DNA of 64,000 nucleotides from Cylindrotheca closterium (taxonomy: Eukaryota > Bacillariophyta > Bacillariophyceae > Bacillariales > Bacillariaceae). Within the stretch, counting starts at the first letter, position 1, and each line of letters opens with the position of its first letter. Position numbers and translations under genes: made by a program. The notes beneath the pieces were generated by a model that did no database searches, was not told the origin of the DNA, and worked only from the letters and a program-made list of their open reading frames with translations. The stretch is taken from contig CAKOGP040001112.1 in the NCBI GenBank assembly GCA_933822405.4, positions 285,793 through 349,792 of the forward strand. The letters are read 5' to 3'. This document shows, piece after piece, positions 1 through 8,440 of the stretch.

Positions 1-237
1 TGCCAGATGTGGGCAGCGGTACTCGGCCTTCGAGACCAGCGAGAAGCCGAAAAGTACATTCAAGATGATGACCTTGAAACTCGTTTCGATGATCTTGAGA
101 CGCTCACGCAAGCGCAAGAATCTCAAGAATCATCAATCCGACAAGACTACGTTGCACCTCAAAAGATCTATGATTCCAGCAGCACGCGAGCCATGACTTC
201 GCCGCAGCAAATGGCCGTGACTGCAAGGTCAGCATAA
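1..237 (+). CDS. SRGLE-family protein, copy 1 (3' end only)
   Basis: This is the C-terminal part of the first member of a tandem family; the gene starts before the window and is open at base 1. The first codons read CQMWAAVLGLRDQ, which matches the SSCQxWAxVxGLxDQ(K)EA segment of the copies at 2992 and 4339, and the last residues (QMAVTARSA) match their VAVSARSA ends. An acidic DDDLETRFDDLE stretch sits where the other copies have their Asp-rich run. Function is unknown. No membrane segment or catalytic motif is visible in the part present. Confidence 0.75.
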   Translation, partial: CQMWAAVLGLRDQREAEKYIQDDDLETRFDDLETLTQAQESQESSIRQDYVAPQKIYDSSSTRAMTSPQQMAVTARSA

Positions 238-952
238 GCAATATTCTATAATTTGCTTATTGCTATTCCTTCTTTTGAGCCTGGTAAGGAATGGTGTAAC
301 TGATGAAGTCCCTATTTGGCACACAAGTCTAAATGGAAATAAGAAACAATTTTGATACTTATTAGTCCTAGCCTTTATGTAGAAAGTACACAATCCGATG
401 GAACGACCACCATGATGGTACTATCGGAGTGACTGATCATCGAAAAGCGAACGGATCGAACAAGATAACCCTTTTTGTGTCTTGTTCCGTCTGGGTTCCT
501 CCGCGAGGATTCTTCTTCCTCCTGGTTGAGGGTGGGGTCTACAGCACTATGCCGGTACAGCGAGCGAACCCTTTCTGCCTCTCGGAACGCAAGGAGAAAA
601 GTGTGTTCCCACCAAGCGAAGAACTTACTGCGATGCACTTATTTCTGGTTTTCATGTTGGAGTGACTTGTATGGTTCGCATTCACGCTACCCGCGATCGC
701 TTTTTTGCTCCCATTACGAACGTCAGGTAAGACTTAGTCCAACTTATGTCCACTATTTTCAATTTGCAGTCATCATTGCTTCGCTGGACTACTTCGTCCA
801 TTTTTCTCCCTCCACAGAACATACTGTAGGTAGCCGAGAATATATCCGCTGTCTTTGCTCTGACAATCCCAAGAATCCCACAAAATCACAAATCAAGACA
901 AAATACTCACTTGCAATCTTTCTCAAATCACCCCAAGAAACTTCTGCATAGA
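238..952. other. Intergenic, upstream of SRGLE copy 2
   Basis: About 715 nt without a convincing gene. Short open frames exist on both strands (for example 375-638 minus) but have no recognisable motif or splice-supported extension. Unlike the gaps after copies 2 and 3, I find no kinase-tail fragment here. Confidence 0.5.
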
Positions 953-1666
953 ATGTGCCAAAGACAACACTATCGGTACCGTCACCATAAGCCAATGGTG
1001 CCTGCTGAACTATTGACTGCAGAAACCAAGACAAGGGCCGCCCACAACCCCAAACGGCCTTCCATAACCTTCGCTGAAACTGTGCATGTCTATTCCACTA
1101 CTGCCTTGCATGACTACACCGATGAGGAATACCGCGCGTGCTGGTATTCATCAGAAGAATATAATAAGATTGAAAAGGAAATGCTAGGCCAGTTCAAGCA
1201 ACTGCAGGATGGATGTCCATTTGATGCGATCTCTTGCTCCAGAGGATTGGAGCAATACTTGACTGTTAATGCAAGCTTAAAGCAGAGTAACAAAAGCAAA
1301 GCGCAACAAATCGTCCTCGATGAGCAAGATCGGCAATTGGAGGTCGAGAAGAATGACGAGAATGCCATTTCTAAAGCATATCAGGATGTCTCTTCTAGTT
1401 GTCACTTGTTGTGGGCAGCAGTTCTCGGCCACCGAGATCAACAAGACGCAGCACAGGCATACAACGATGGTGATGAAGACGAAATCCTTGTTGCTGAGTC
1501 ATCAAACAGTACTCTGGATAAAAGTCTAGATGGCCCTGAACCCCTGATCCCGCTGCTGAAAGTAGTAGTGGGTGTGGAGTCGCCGCATGGGTCGAGAGTT
1601 GCACTCGTCTCGTCTCAAATGCTCCCTTTGAACATGAAATACCCCTTCATTGGCCGACGCAAGTAA
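953..1666 (+). CDS. SRGLE-family protein, copy 2
   Basis: A 237-residue protein of unknown function and the most divergent copy of the array. It shows the family signature in order: FAETVHVYSTT, DYTDEEYRACWYSSEEYNKIEKE, CSRGLEQY, VLDEQDRQLE, ISKAYQDVSSSCHLLWAAVLGHRDQ. Its C-terminus is different from the other copies (no VSARSA end). The frame stays open upstream to 911, but the first ATG is 953 (MCQRQHYRYRHH); a later ATG at 995 is possible. I associate this signature with a large diatom-specific family; that is recollection, not a search. No signal peptide or membrane span is visible, so a soluble protein is likely. Confidence 0.75.
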   Translation: MCQRQHYRYRHHKPMVPAELLTAETKTRAAHNPKRPSITFAETVHVYSTTALHDYTDEEYRACWYSSEEYNKIEKEMLGQFKQLQDGCPFDAISCSRGLEQYLTVNASLKQSNKSKAQQIVLDEQDRQLEVEKNDENAISKAYQDVSSSCHLLWAAVLGHRDQQDAAQAYNDGDEDEILVAESSNSTLDKSLDGPEPLIPLLKVVVGVESPHGSRVALVSSQMLPLNMKYPFIGRRK

Positions 1667-2144
1667 CTCATTAAATGTTGTTTCAACTTCTTTTTGCAAG
1701 GCATTGCACCGGAAATACAACACTCACCTTTTGTTAAGTATGCTATATTGTGCATATCGGTCTCTCGTGGGTTTTTTCTTTACATTATTGCAAATATTCA
1801 ACAACTATTTTTTCGTACCATACGTTTTTTGCACTGGTTTGGTCGATTTTTCTAGCATCCATCTGCGCTACATACTCCATATCTGGTACCCTTTGGACCT
1901 TTCTTTGTTTCTTTCACACGGTAATGCATGAAAGAGGGCGGAAATTCTTTTTCAAAGCGGAGATGAAATGTAATTTTTCGGACAAAAAGTGGTGGCTTTT
2001 TGATTTTCTTGCTCTTTTTGGAGTAACGTGACTGTCTGGACTGCCGAGTACCGAGCATATGCCAATGAGCGATCAAGAGCCAACAGTCGTCGCCGATCTC
2101 AAGCCTAAGAACTACATTCTGGCGCCTACATAGTCCCCGTCTAA
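1667..2144. other. Intergenic after SRGLE copy 2
   Basis: AT-rich sequence with no supported gene. It leads into the duplicated kinase-tail fragment at 2145. The open frames crossing it are short and without motifs. Confidence 0.45.
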
Positions 2145-2250
2145 CTGCCCCAATGTAGTCTGCAGGTAGCAAGCAATGGTTGGTCTCGCAATATTTGCTC
2201 AATGACGGTTTGAACTTTCGAATAGCTTCCATTCTGACAGCAGTGACTCA
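2145..2250 (-). pseudogene. Copied 3' tail of the kinase-like gene, fragment 1
   Basis: This stretch matches, with substitutions and small gaps, the last roughly 50 codons of the minus-strand kinase-like gene (5097-5242). Shared words include ATGTAGTCTGCAG, CAATATTTG, TTCGA(A/G)TA and CATTCTGACAGCAGTGA. No frame is kept and the rest of the gene is absent. Beyond the match, sequence is shared with the region after 3853 (CAACACTCAAATTT, TTTTAAATATCGA), so the fragment belongs to a larger duplicated unit. It lies downstream and convergent to SRGLE copy 2, as the intact gene does to copy 4. Confidence 0.75.
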
Positions 2251-2991
2251 CTCAACACTCAAATTTGTAACCTGTCAATTTTAAATATCGACCTCTTTTT
2301 GCACAACGTGATCTTCGAATGGCAAAGATACACACTATGGTAAAGTACAAATCTGACAGTTTATAAAATAGTGCAATATGCTGAAAGCTACCATACTCAT
2401 CCTTGCCATACTGTATAGTAGATAATTTTCAGATGCATGCGTAACTGGTTTGGGGGATGATTGATCGCAAAAGAGGGTCGAGATCCTCATTGATTGCCAC
2501 AGAGGAATGGCAAATTTTATGCCTGCGATAAAAAATATGGTTCCCACACTATATACCGGTACATATTAATACGTACGTTACGAGCACGAGTATGGTACGT
2601 GTACGTGTACCTGGTAGACAAACGCTTCTGTCGAAAGTGACTATGATACAAAACACTGTGACAACAGTTTCTGTTCAGAGAAGAATCTTGGTTTTGCGCG
2701 ACGCTTCCCACTTATTATGCCCAGCGCAAACGACACAGTTCACACCGATAAGAGGGACCGCTCATCACCCTAACTCATATTATGGCACACACACAAGTGA
2801 CTGCTCCGAGGCCGATCAGAAGCAAATTTTCAAATTTGCAGGGCGGAACAACAACTACCGGACGAGTAGTTTGTTAAGCCGAAACGAACGTTGTTTTATG
2901 GCTCGCATAAAAGTCTACCGGTTCAGTAAACGCACAGCACCTCCTCGAAGACCAAATCCTTAGTGCTTAAACTTCCAAACAAACTCACACA
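2251..2991. repeat. Duplicated upstream region of SRGLE copy 3
   Basis: Non-coding spacer shared in diverged form with 3854-4338. Recognisable shared words are TTCTGTTCA, TTTTGCGCGACGC (2694 and 4188 areas), GAGGCCGA(T/G)CAGAAG, GGGCGGAACAACAACTAC and the run CCTCGAAGACCAAA just before the gene. It probably contains the promoter of copy 3. Conservation between units is clearly lower than in the coding sequence. Confidence 0.6.
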
Positions 2992-3570
2992 ATGACTATG
3001 ATGAGAAGTGAAAGATTGGTACGCATTGCAGAGACTGAACAGATTCAAGTCGTATGCAGTTTAGATGACTACAAGAAAGCTGAAGTCAAAGCCTGCTGGT
3101 ATTCTTCAAAAGAATATTCGAAAATTGAAAAAAACATTGTGAAAGAATGTGACAAGATGGCAAAGAGAAAGGACCTCAAAGACAAGAAGTACTGTTCACG
3201 GGGATTGGAAACGTACCAGACCTACATGTCCAGAAAACAGAACTACAGAGAGGCACTGCACGCTGTCTTGGATGAACAAGACCGTCAAATCGAATCGAAT
3301 GTGTACGATGAAGAATCTATCGCGCAGGTCTACCACAATGTTTCATCCAGTTGCCAGATGTGGGCCACAGTGAAGGGACTCTGGGATCAGAAGGAAGCAA
3401 CAAGCTATCATATCGAGGATGATGATGATGATGACTTCGAAGATGACAAGACTATCCCAACACAACCTCCAATATACTCCATAACTCCAAAGGAAAAGAT
3501 TCAATTCAGTCACAAGATGCGGCCGATGACCCAACTTCACCAGGTTGCAGTCAGTGCAAGGTCGGCATAA
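2992..3570 (+). CDS. SRGLE-family protein, copy 3
   Basis: A 192-residue protein of unknown function with the full family signature: IAETEQIQVV, DDYKKAEVKACWYSSKEYSKIEK, CSRGLETYQTYMSRKQNYREA, VLDEQDRQIE, IAQVYHNVSSSCQMWATVKGLWDQKEA, then an Asp run (DDDDDDFEDD) and the VAVSARSA end. The N-terminus is about 27 residues shorter than copy 4: homologous sequence upstream exists but carries an in-frame TAG at 2961-2963, so the ATG at 2992 is the usable start. Positions 3094-3326 are identical to 4519-4751. The protein is hydrophilic and lysine-rich, and probably soluble. Confidence 0.8.
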   Translation: MTMMRSERLVRIAETEQIQVVCSLDDYKKAEVKACWYSSKEYSKIEKNIVKECDKMAKRKDLKDKKYCSRGLETYQTYMSRKQNYREALHAVLDEQDRQIESNVYDEESIAQVYHNVSSSCQMWATVKGLWDQKEATSYHIEDDDDDDFEDDKTIPTQPPIYSITPKEKIQFSHKMRPMTQLHQVAVSARSA

Positions 3571-3673
3571 GCTACTGTACTCGATCCATTTTTCCATCGA
3601 TCAGAATGGCAATTTTGACCCCACTTTAGAAATAATAAAATTAGAACATTGAAATGATATATTTTATGGCCTA

Positions 3674-3692
3674 CTACATAGCGCCTATGTAG
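3674..3692. repeat. Perfect inverted repeat, 8-bp arms
   Basis: CTACATAG, spacer CGC, CTATGTAG. It sits about 100 nt after the stop of SRGLE copy 3 and just before the kinase-tail fragment. It could fold as a small hairpin in the 3' UTR. The matching place in the first duplicated unit (about 2122-2137) has the right arm in the opposite orientation. Confidence 0.7.
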
Positions 3693-3713
3693 TCCCCGTC
3701 TAATTCTTTCTGC

Positions 3714-3853
3714 GAATATGCCCCGATGTAGTCTGCAGGTGCTTCAGAAATCAAAGGTTGACCTCGCAATATTTGCACAATTGTGATGATTTGACTTTTC
3801 GAGTAACTAGTACTGTACCATCATTCTGAAAGCAGTGACTTCGATGCTAGTTG
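3714..3853 (-). pseudogene. Copied 3' tail of the kinase-like gene, fragment 2
   Basis: Matches 5097-5242, the C-terminal coding end of the kinase-like gene, through GAATAT-CCCC-ATGTAGTCTGCAG, CTTCAGAAA-CAAAGGTTGA, TTTGACTTTTCGAGTAACT and TTCGATGCTAGTTG. After 3853 the similarity to the intact gene stops abruptly, while similarity to the first unit continues. This marks the duplication breakpoint. It has frame-breaking gaps and no start, so it is not a functional gene. Confidence 0.8.
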
Positions 3854-4338
3854 GGAATGCAACACTCAAATTTTCCAAACTATCGTTATTTCAATTTTAA
3901 ATATCGATCACTTTTGGCACCCAAATGATGCAAAATAAACTACGAATGTTGTTTCCTTCGAATGGCAAAGACACACGAAGGTACTAGTACCTGATATTAT
4001 ACCAATCTGAAAATTTGTTCGAAACCTCGGAGGAATTTCAGTGGAAAATACAAGAATGCGAATTATTTCCGCGATCAAAAATGACCTTTGCGCCTTCACT
4101 CGTCTGACTCAACTCAAGTGAAAGTGACTACAAACCAGCTGACCCACGGTGCAGGAACGAATTTTCTGTTCAAGAACCTTCGTTTTGCGCGACGCCCTAC
4201 TTATGCTCAGCATAAATGATCAGAGGCCGAGCAGAAGTAAAATTTCAAAATTTGGAGGGCGGAACAACAACTACGAGTAATAGTGTCGAAATGCGCACGA
4301 AGTTTTAGGCCGTAACGAAAGTTGATTCTTTTTTACGA
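3854..4338. repeat. Duplicated upstream region of SRGLE copy 4
   Basis: Non-coding spacer related to 2251-2991 (see shared words there). No open frame of interest. Likely holds the promoter and 5' UTR of copy 4. Confidence 0.55.
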
Positions 4339-4998
4339 ATGTCTCTCACAAATCTAGACGCTCAGCGCCTCGAAGACCAAACCCTCCTTGCATCTACTAC
4401 TTCCGAACAAGCTTCCACAATTACTATGATGAGTGAAAGACTGGTACGCTTTGCAGAGACTGAACAGATTCAAGTCGTATGCAGTTTAGATGGCTACAAG
4501 AAAGCTGAAGTCAAAGCATGCTGGTATTCTTCAAAAGAATATTCGAAAATTGAAAAAAACATTGTGAAAGAATGTGACAAGATGGCAAAGAGAAAGGACC
4601 TCAAAGACAAGAAGTACTGTTCACGGGGATTGGAAACGTACCAGACCTACATGTCCAGAAAACAGAACTACAGAGAGGCACTGCACGCTGTCTTGGATGA
4701 ACAAGACCGTCAAATCGAATCGAATGTGTACGATGAAGAATCTATCGCGCAAGTTTACCACAACGTTTCATCCAGTTGCCAGCTGTGGGCCACAGTGAAG
4801 GGACTCCGCGATCAGAAGGAAGCGACGAGCTATCATGTTGAGGATCACGATGATGATGATGACTGGGAATATGCCAAGATTATCCCAGCACAACCTCCAA
4901 TGTACTCCATTACTCCAAAGGAAAAGATTCTATTTAGCCACAGGACGAGGCCGATGACCCAACTTCACCAGGTTGCAGTCAGTGCAAGGTCGGCATAA
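4339..4998 (+). CDS. SRGLE-family protein, copy 4
   Basis: A 219-residue protein of unknown function, nearly identical to copy 3 over its centre. It has the longer N-terminus (MSLTNLDAQRLEDQTLLAST) from an ATG at 4339. Signature in order: FAETEQIQVV, CWYSSKEYSKIEK, CSRGLETYQ, VLDEQDRQIE, VYHNVSSSCQLWATVKGLRDQKEA, an acidic run (DHDDDDDWE) and VAVSARSA. The stop is 82 nt from the stop of the convergent kinase-like gene. Hydrophilic, with no signal peptide. Confidence 0.82.
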   Translation: MSLTNLDAQRLEDQTLLASTTSEQASTITMMSERLVRFAETEQIQVVCSLDGYKKAEVKACWYSSKEYSKIEKNIVKECDKMAKRKDLKDKKYCSRGLETYQTYMSRKQNYREALHAVLDEQDRQIESNVYDEESIAQVYHNVSSSCQLWATVKGLRDQKEATSYHVEDHDDDDDWEYAKIIPAQPPMYSITPKEKILFSHRTRPMTQLHQVAVSARSA

Positions 4999-5080
4999 TT
5001 TCCACGATCCATTTCGACAGTTTTGACCCCAATTCATAAACATGATACATACGAACAATAACATTTTTTAACTTGAACGA

Positions 5081-6061
5081 CTATTTTCTACCGTCCGAAT
5101 ATTCCCCAATGTAGTCTGCAGCTACTTCAGAAAGCAAAGGTTGATCCTTCAATATTTGTACAATGGAGGCTGACCATTGATGGCGATCGTTTGACTTTTC
5201 GAGTAACTTCCATTCTGACAGCAGTGAATTCGATGCTAGTTGTACCAAGTCTTCCGGAACCAGATTCCAAATCTCCGATGTGAAGGATGTCGCAAGCGCG
5301 AGATCAACAAAAGTAGGCGTCGATGAGATTTCCTGTGCCTCGGTCATGTCAATGAGCAGGACGGATCCAGTCTCGGTCGAAATGAGTGGCTGAACGTCAG
5401 TTGTCACCACCCCTGCCGCCATCATTTGAAGCATGATCCGCATCAATTGGTCCACGGCTGTCTCTCTCAGAGCTGGTGTGGGAAGATCTGCAATATTGCT
5501 CACTGACTTGCCAACGACGACTGGTTCCATGGCAATCATGGCCCGATTCGAATCACCAAACGGATAGTCCAAAGATGTCAAGCACTTTTCGACTCCAGTG
5601 GATACGCCACGCTCCTCTAGAACTTGCAAGACATGACATTCGTTTCGGACACTTTTTGCGCTTCCACTCCAACTAATCTTGACTGCTACATCGGGTAGAC
5701 TGCTACTGCTGCCATCTCTAATGTAGCCAAAGACAGCTCCCCCACCGCCACTTCCCAATAGGGTAGGATCTCGAAGTCGGATCAACTCTGATTGGTTGTA
5801 GTTCTTGCGACCTTCCTTTGCGGAGTTCTTCGAGACGGAAATCTCCAAAGGGTTTGAAAGTGTCACAGACCCATTCCCCAAGTCATAGGTTTGAGTTTTC
5901 AGGGTGTTGGAAGCGCTTGCAATAAAAGCTGTGGAAGTACCGGTACCCACAACGGCAGTGTTGGTGTCAATACCGTTCGGGATTGGAGTAGGTTCTGATG
6001 CTAAGAGGGCACTGGTAGCTAACCAAACGGACGCTACAATCCTTGGAGGTAGCACCAACAT
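5081..6061 (-). CDS. Secreted or organelle-targeted protein kinase-like protein, probably inactive
   Basis: A 326-residue protein. The first ATG is at 6061 (MLVLPPRIVASVWLATSALLAS), which gives a signal-peptide-like start. A kinase N-lobe is visible: Gly-rich loop GSGGGGAVFG at residues 103-112 and VAVK with the Lys near 128. The C-lobe is poor: the catalytic-loop position reads TTDVQPLIS (Asp near 212, but no HRD His and no clear Asn), and the DFG position reads LIDMTEA (Asp near 228). This suggests a pseudokinase or a very divergent kinase. Its last 50 codons are copied at 2145-2250 and 3714-3853. Subcellular site is uncertain; the leader could be for secretion, ER or plastid. Confidence 0.6.
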   Translation of the reverse strand: MLVLPPRIVASVWLATSALLASEPTPIPNGIDTNTAVVGTGTSTAFIASASNTLKTQTYDLGNGSVTLSNPLEISVSKNSAKEGRKNYNQSELIRLRDPTLLGSGGGGAVFGYIRDGSSSSLPDVAVKISWSGSAKSVRNECHVLQVLEERGVSTGVEKCLTSLDYPFGDSNRAMIAMEPVVVGKSVSNIADLPTPALRETAVDQLMRIMLQMMAAGVVTTDVQPLISTETGSVLLIDMTEAQEISSTPTFVDLALATSFTSEIWNLVPEDLVQLASNSLLSEWKLLEKSNDRHQWSASIVQILKDQPLLSEVAADYIGEYSDGRK

Positions 6062-6379
6062 GGGCAAGTGATTTCTGTTCCTGGTGCAATTCGAATCTAA
6101 ATGATTCTTACGCCACGATCAATCAATAGTCAGGTGTTCGATGGAAACATATCATATGTCAGGCCTTGGTCTAGATGCGATGCAACGATGATGCGATGAT
6201 TGGGCAACGATGGATGGCTCATGTGAATGGATTTCAGATGTTGAATATAATCGACTTCATCGACCAAAAGAAACGGGGGGTTCACTATAAACTCAAAACT
6301 CCCCTTTTTATCACAAATGCGGAGGCAACATATATCAGAGAAGCAATATCGTAGTATCAACAACAACAACCACAACAAG
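6062..6379. other. Intergenic, upstream of the kinase-like gene
   Basis: Promoter side of the minus-strand kinase-like gene. A CAACAACAACC-type run at 6358-6376 resembles the run before the RAD51-like gene (about 8920), so the duplicated block may begin here. No gene seen. Confidence 0.45.
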
Positions 6380-6745
6380 TTTCTCCGAGGTATCAACACT
6401 GCAGAATATGCAGCATAGATATGTTGTAGCAAGGTTTCACAACTACATTGTTCATCATTTTTTCGATATGCCAACTTTCGAATCGTCCATTCCATTGCAT
6501 CCTGCTGTGATCAAGCAACGGCTGTTGGAGCCACCCAATACAGGTGGTCATTTCCATATCTCAAGCCCTGCTGTCAAGAACGCCTCAAGCGCTGGCCGAT
6601 CAAATCGTGTTGACAAACTCATCCAAAGATGGACGAAGCAAGGCTAGTAACAATGTTGGCGACCAAGCCACTACGAATCAAATTAATACGCTCTGAAGTC
6701 AATTTGCACATGTCACGATTGCACAAACTATATGGGTGCTGATGA
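6380..6745 (+). pseudogene. Truncated copy of the 5' end of the RAD51-like gene
   Basis: Closely matches 8945-9290, covering 5' UTR and about the first 85 codons. The copied start at 6468 gives MPTFESSIPLHPAVIKQRLL before a 5-base deletion after AGGTGGT (about 6548, where the intact gene has GTGAG) shifts the frame; an in-frame TAG follows at about 6645. Similarity fades near 6745, so the ATPase core was never copied or was lost. The fragment lies in direct orientation, about 2.6 kb upstream of the source, with the glycosyltransferase gene between them. Confidence 0.85.
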
Positions 6746-6976
6746 AGATGTGTCTACGTCAGGGGTCGATGGACTATTTGTGAGTGTTTCGTGATGTTCA
6801 ATGTGTTGATGTTCGACCATGATGTGAGGTCACTTCATATTCAACCATTTTTTTTAAGTCGCTGGAGTCATCTGGATCAGTCACAGAACTCATCTCAAAT
6901 GAAAAGGGGAAAAAATGGCGAGAGCAAGTGTTGTTTCGGCACTGCAACGCTTCTGTTTATTTGATCTGCCCACCGA
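6746..6976. other. Intergenic, promoter side of the GT31 gene
   Basis: No gene seen. AT-rich with T runs; probably the promoter and 5' UTR of the glycosyltransferase. Confidence 0.4.
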
Positions 6977-8440
6977 ATGGTTCGGAAAAGTCCATTTGGA
7001 TACTTGGGGCTCTTCTCCTTTGTTGCATTCTTCTTTTTTTGCAGTTCCTGGAACTGGGGCAATAATTACAGTGCTTTATCTGAATACAGGAAAACATCCA
7101 ACAGACTGGCATCTTCGGAGTCAGAAAAGTCCTTTGACGACGAAGAAAATGAGCTTTCCAGGGAGTTTAATTCATCTGAACACAACGATTCATCACCATT
7201 ATCACACCATGCTAACAACCAAAGCGTTTCCAAGATCGAAGATTCCACAAATTTGAACAAAACAGCATTATTGTCATCACATCAGGCTAACAACCAAAGC
7301 CTTTCCAAGAAAAATATCTATTACATCAATGGAACGTATGCTGTTTTGAACCCGTGGTATGGCTGGCAACCAGAAATACATCCAATGGATTGTTCCTGGC
7401 AATTTTGTATGATGGATAATCACACATCCAAGACTTGTCGCGATTCGATGGAGGACATGGCGGTATCAAACAGCTCCTCCATCGATCCTGGGGAAGATTG
7501 GATCCCTGATGTCACCATGTTGCGTCGAATGTTTTTGGACGGCTACGATGCCAATGGGCACCTTTGGCCCCCTCAATTGGAGGACGAACTGTGCCATGCG
7601 CTTGGCAAAAACACTAGTACCAAGAAATTGCTAGACGAGGCAAAGATAGTTGGGGCGCCGATTTCCAGAATGCCAGAAAAAAAGAACAACAAAATTCTGT
7701 GCTTTACTTATACCATGGAGAAGAATCATGCCACCTCGATTCGAGCAATGCGAGAAACCTGGGCACCAGGCTGTGATGGTTTCCTTGCCTTCTCGACAAA
7801 GTCTGATCCTCGCATACCTGCAATTAGTATTCCGCATAAAGGACGGGAAGGTTACAGAAACATGTGGCAAAAGGTTCGAAGCATGTTCCAATTCGTTGGA
7901 AAACACTACCTATCGCAGTTTGATTGGTTCTACATTGGCGGCGATGATCTTGTGGTCTTCCCTCAAAACTTGAAAAAGTATCTTGGAACCTACAATTCTA
8001 GCCAACCCTTCTATTTGGGAAGACGCTTCAAAAGGGGGGCAGAGATTGGCTACAACACTGGAGGTGCTGGCTATGTCCTCTCGCGACCTGCCCTGCAGTG
8101 CTTACTCGAACACTTGGAAGACAAAAGTTGCGAGCCGAAGAAGAAAACATCCTCTGAGGATGCCAAGACAGCAACTTGTTTGAGACTTGCCTGTAATATC
8201 ACTTACGAGGACACACGAGACGACCAAAAGCGGGAGCGGTTTCATCACTGGAGCGCTGAACGCGAGTATGAGTACGATGGCAAATCGAAGTTTTGGAATG
8301 GGTTGAACAAAGATTGGGGACTCTTGTTGGGGAAAGACAGTTGCTCGCCCGAAACTGTCAACTTTCATTATATCAAGAACCCAGGATTGGCCCGGTACCT
8401 TTTCCACTATGTCCAAGGTGGCTGTGTCCGAAGTGAATGA
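6977..8440 (+). CDS. GT31 glycosyltransferase, core-1 beta-1,3-galactosyltransferase-like (type II membrane)
   Basis: A 487-residue single-exon gene. A short cytosolic start is followed by one membrane span (residues about 8-24, LGLFSFVAFFFFCSSW) and a Ser/Asn-rich stem, as in Golgi type II enzymes. The catalytic part shows the C1GALT pattern: ILCFTYTMEKNH, AMRETWAPGCDGFLAFS, DWFYIGGDD (near 315, DxD-like metal/donor site), NTGGAGYVLSRPAL (near 360), SEDAKTATCLR and DTRDDQKRERFHHW (near 411). The family adds Gal or GlcNAc to glycoproteins in the Golgi; exact donor and acceptor cannot be told from sequence. Several N-glycosylation sequons lie in the stem. Confidence 0.85.
   Translation: MVRKSPFGYLGLFSFVAFFFFCSSWNWGNNYSALSEYRKTSNRLASSESEKSFDDEENELSREFNSSEHNDSSPLSHHANNQSVSKIEDSTNLNKTALLSSHQANNQSLSKKNIYYINGTYAVLNPWYGWQPEIHPMDCSWQFCMMDNHTSKTCRDSMEDMAVSNSSSIDPGEDWIPDVTMLRRMFLDGYDANGHLWPPQLEDELCHALGKNTSTKKLLDEAKIVGAPISRMPEKKNNKILCFTYTMEKNHATSIRAMRETWAPGCDGFLAFSTKSDPRIPAISIPHKGREGYRNMWQKVRSMFQFVGKHYLSQFDWFYIGGDDLVVFPQNLKKYLGTYNSSQPFYLGRRFKRGAEIGYNTGGAGYVLSRPALQCLLEHLEDKSCEPKKKTSSEDAKTATCLRLACNITYEDTRDDQKRERFHHWSAEREYEYDGKSKFWNGLNKDWGLLLGKDSCSPETVNFHYIKNPGLARYLFHYVQGGCVRSE

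Noticed and set aside
375..638. 87-codon minus frame before SRGLE copy 2, and the overlapping 475-951 plus frame
   Set aside because: No motif, no recognisable start context, and they exclude each other; treated as intergenic.
2592..2963. 123-codon plus frame upstream of SRGLE copy 3
   Set aside because: It runs through duplicated non-coding sequence that is not kept open in the other unit; it is the broken N-terminal extension plus promoter.
7650..7973. Frames overlapping the GT31 gene in other phases
   Set aside because: Shadows of a clear family gene.
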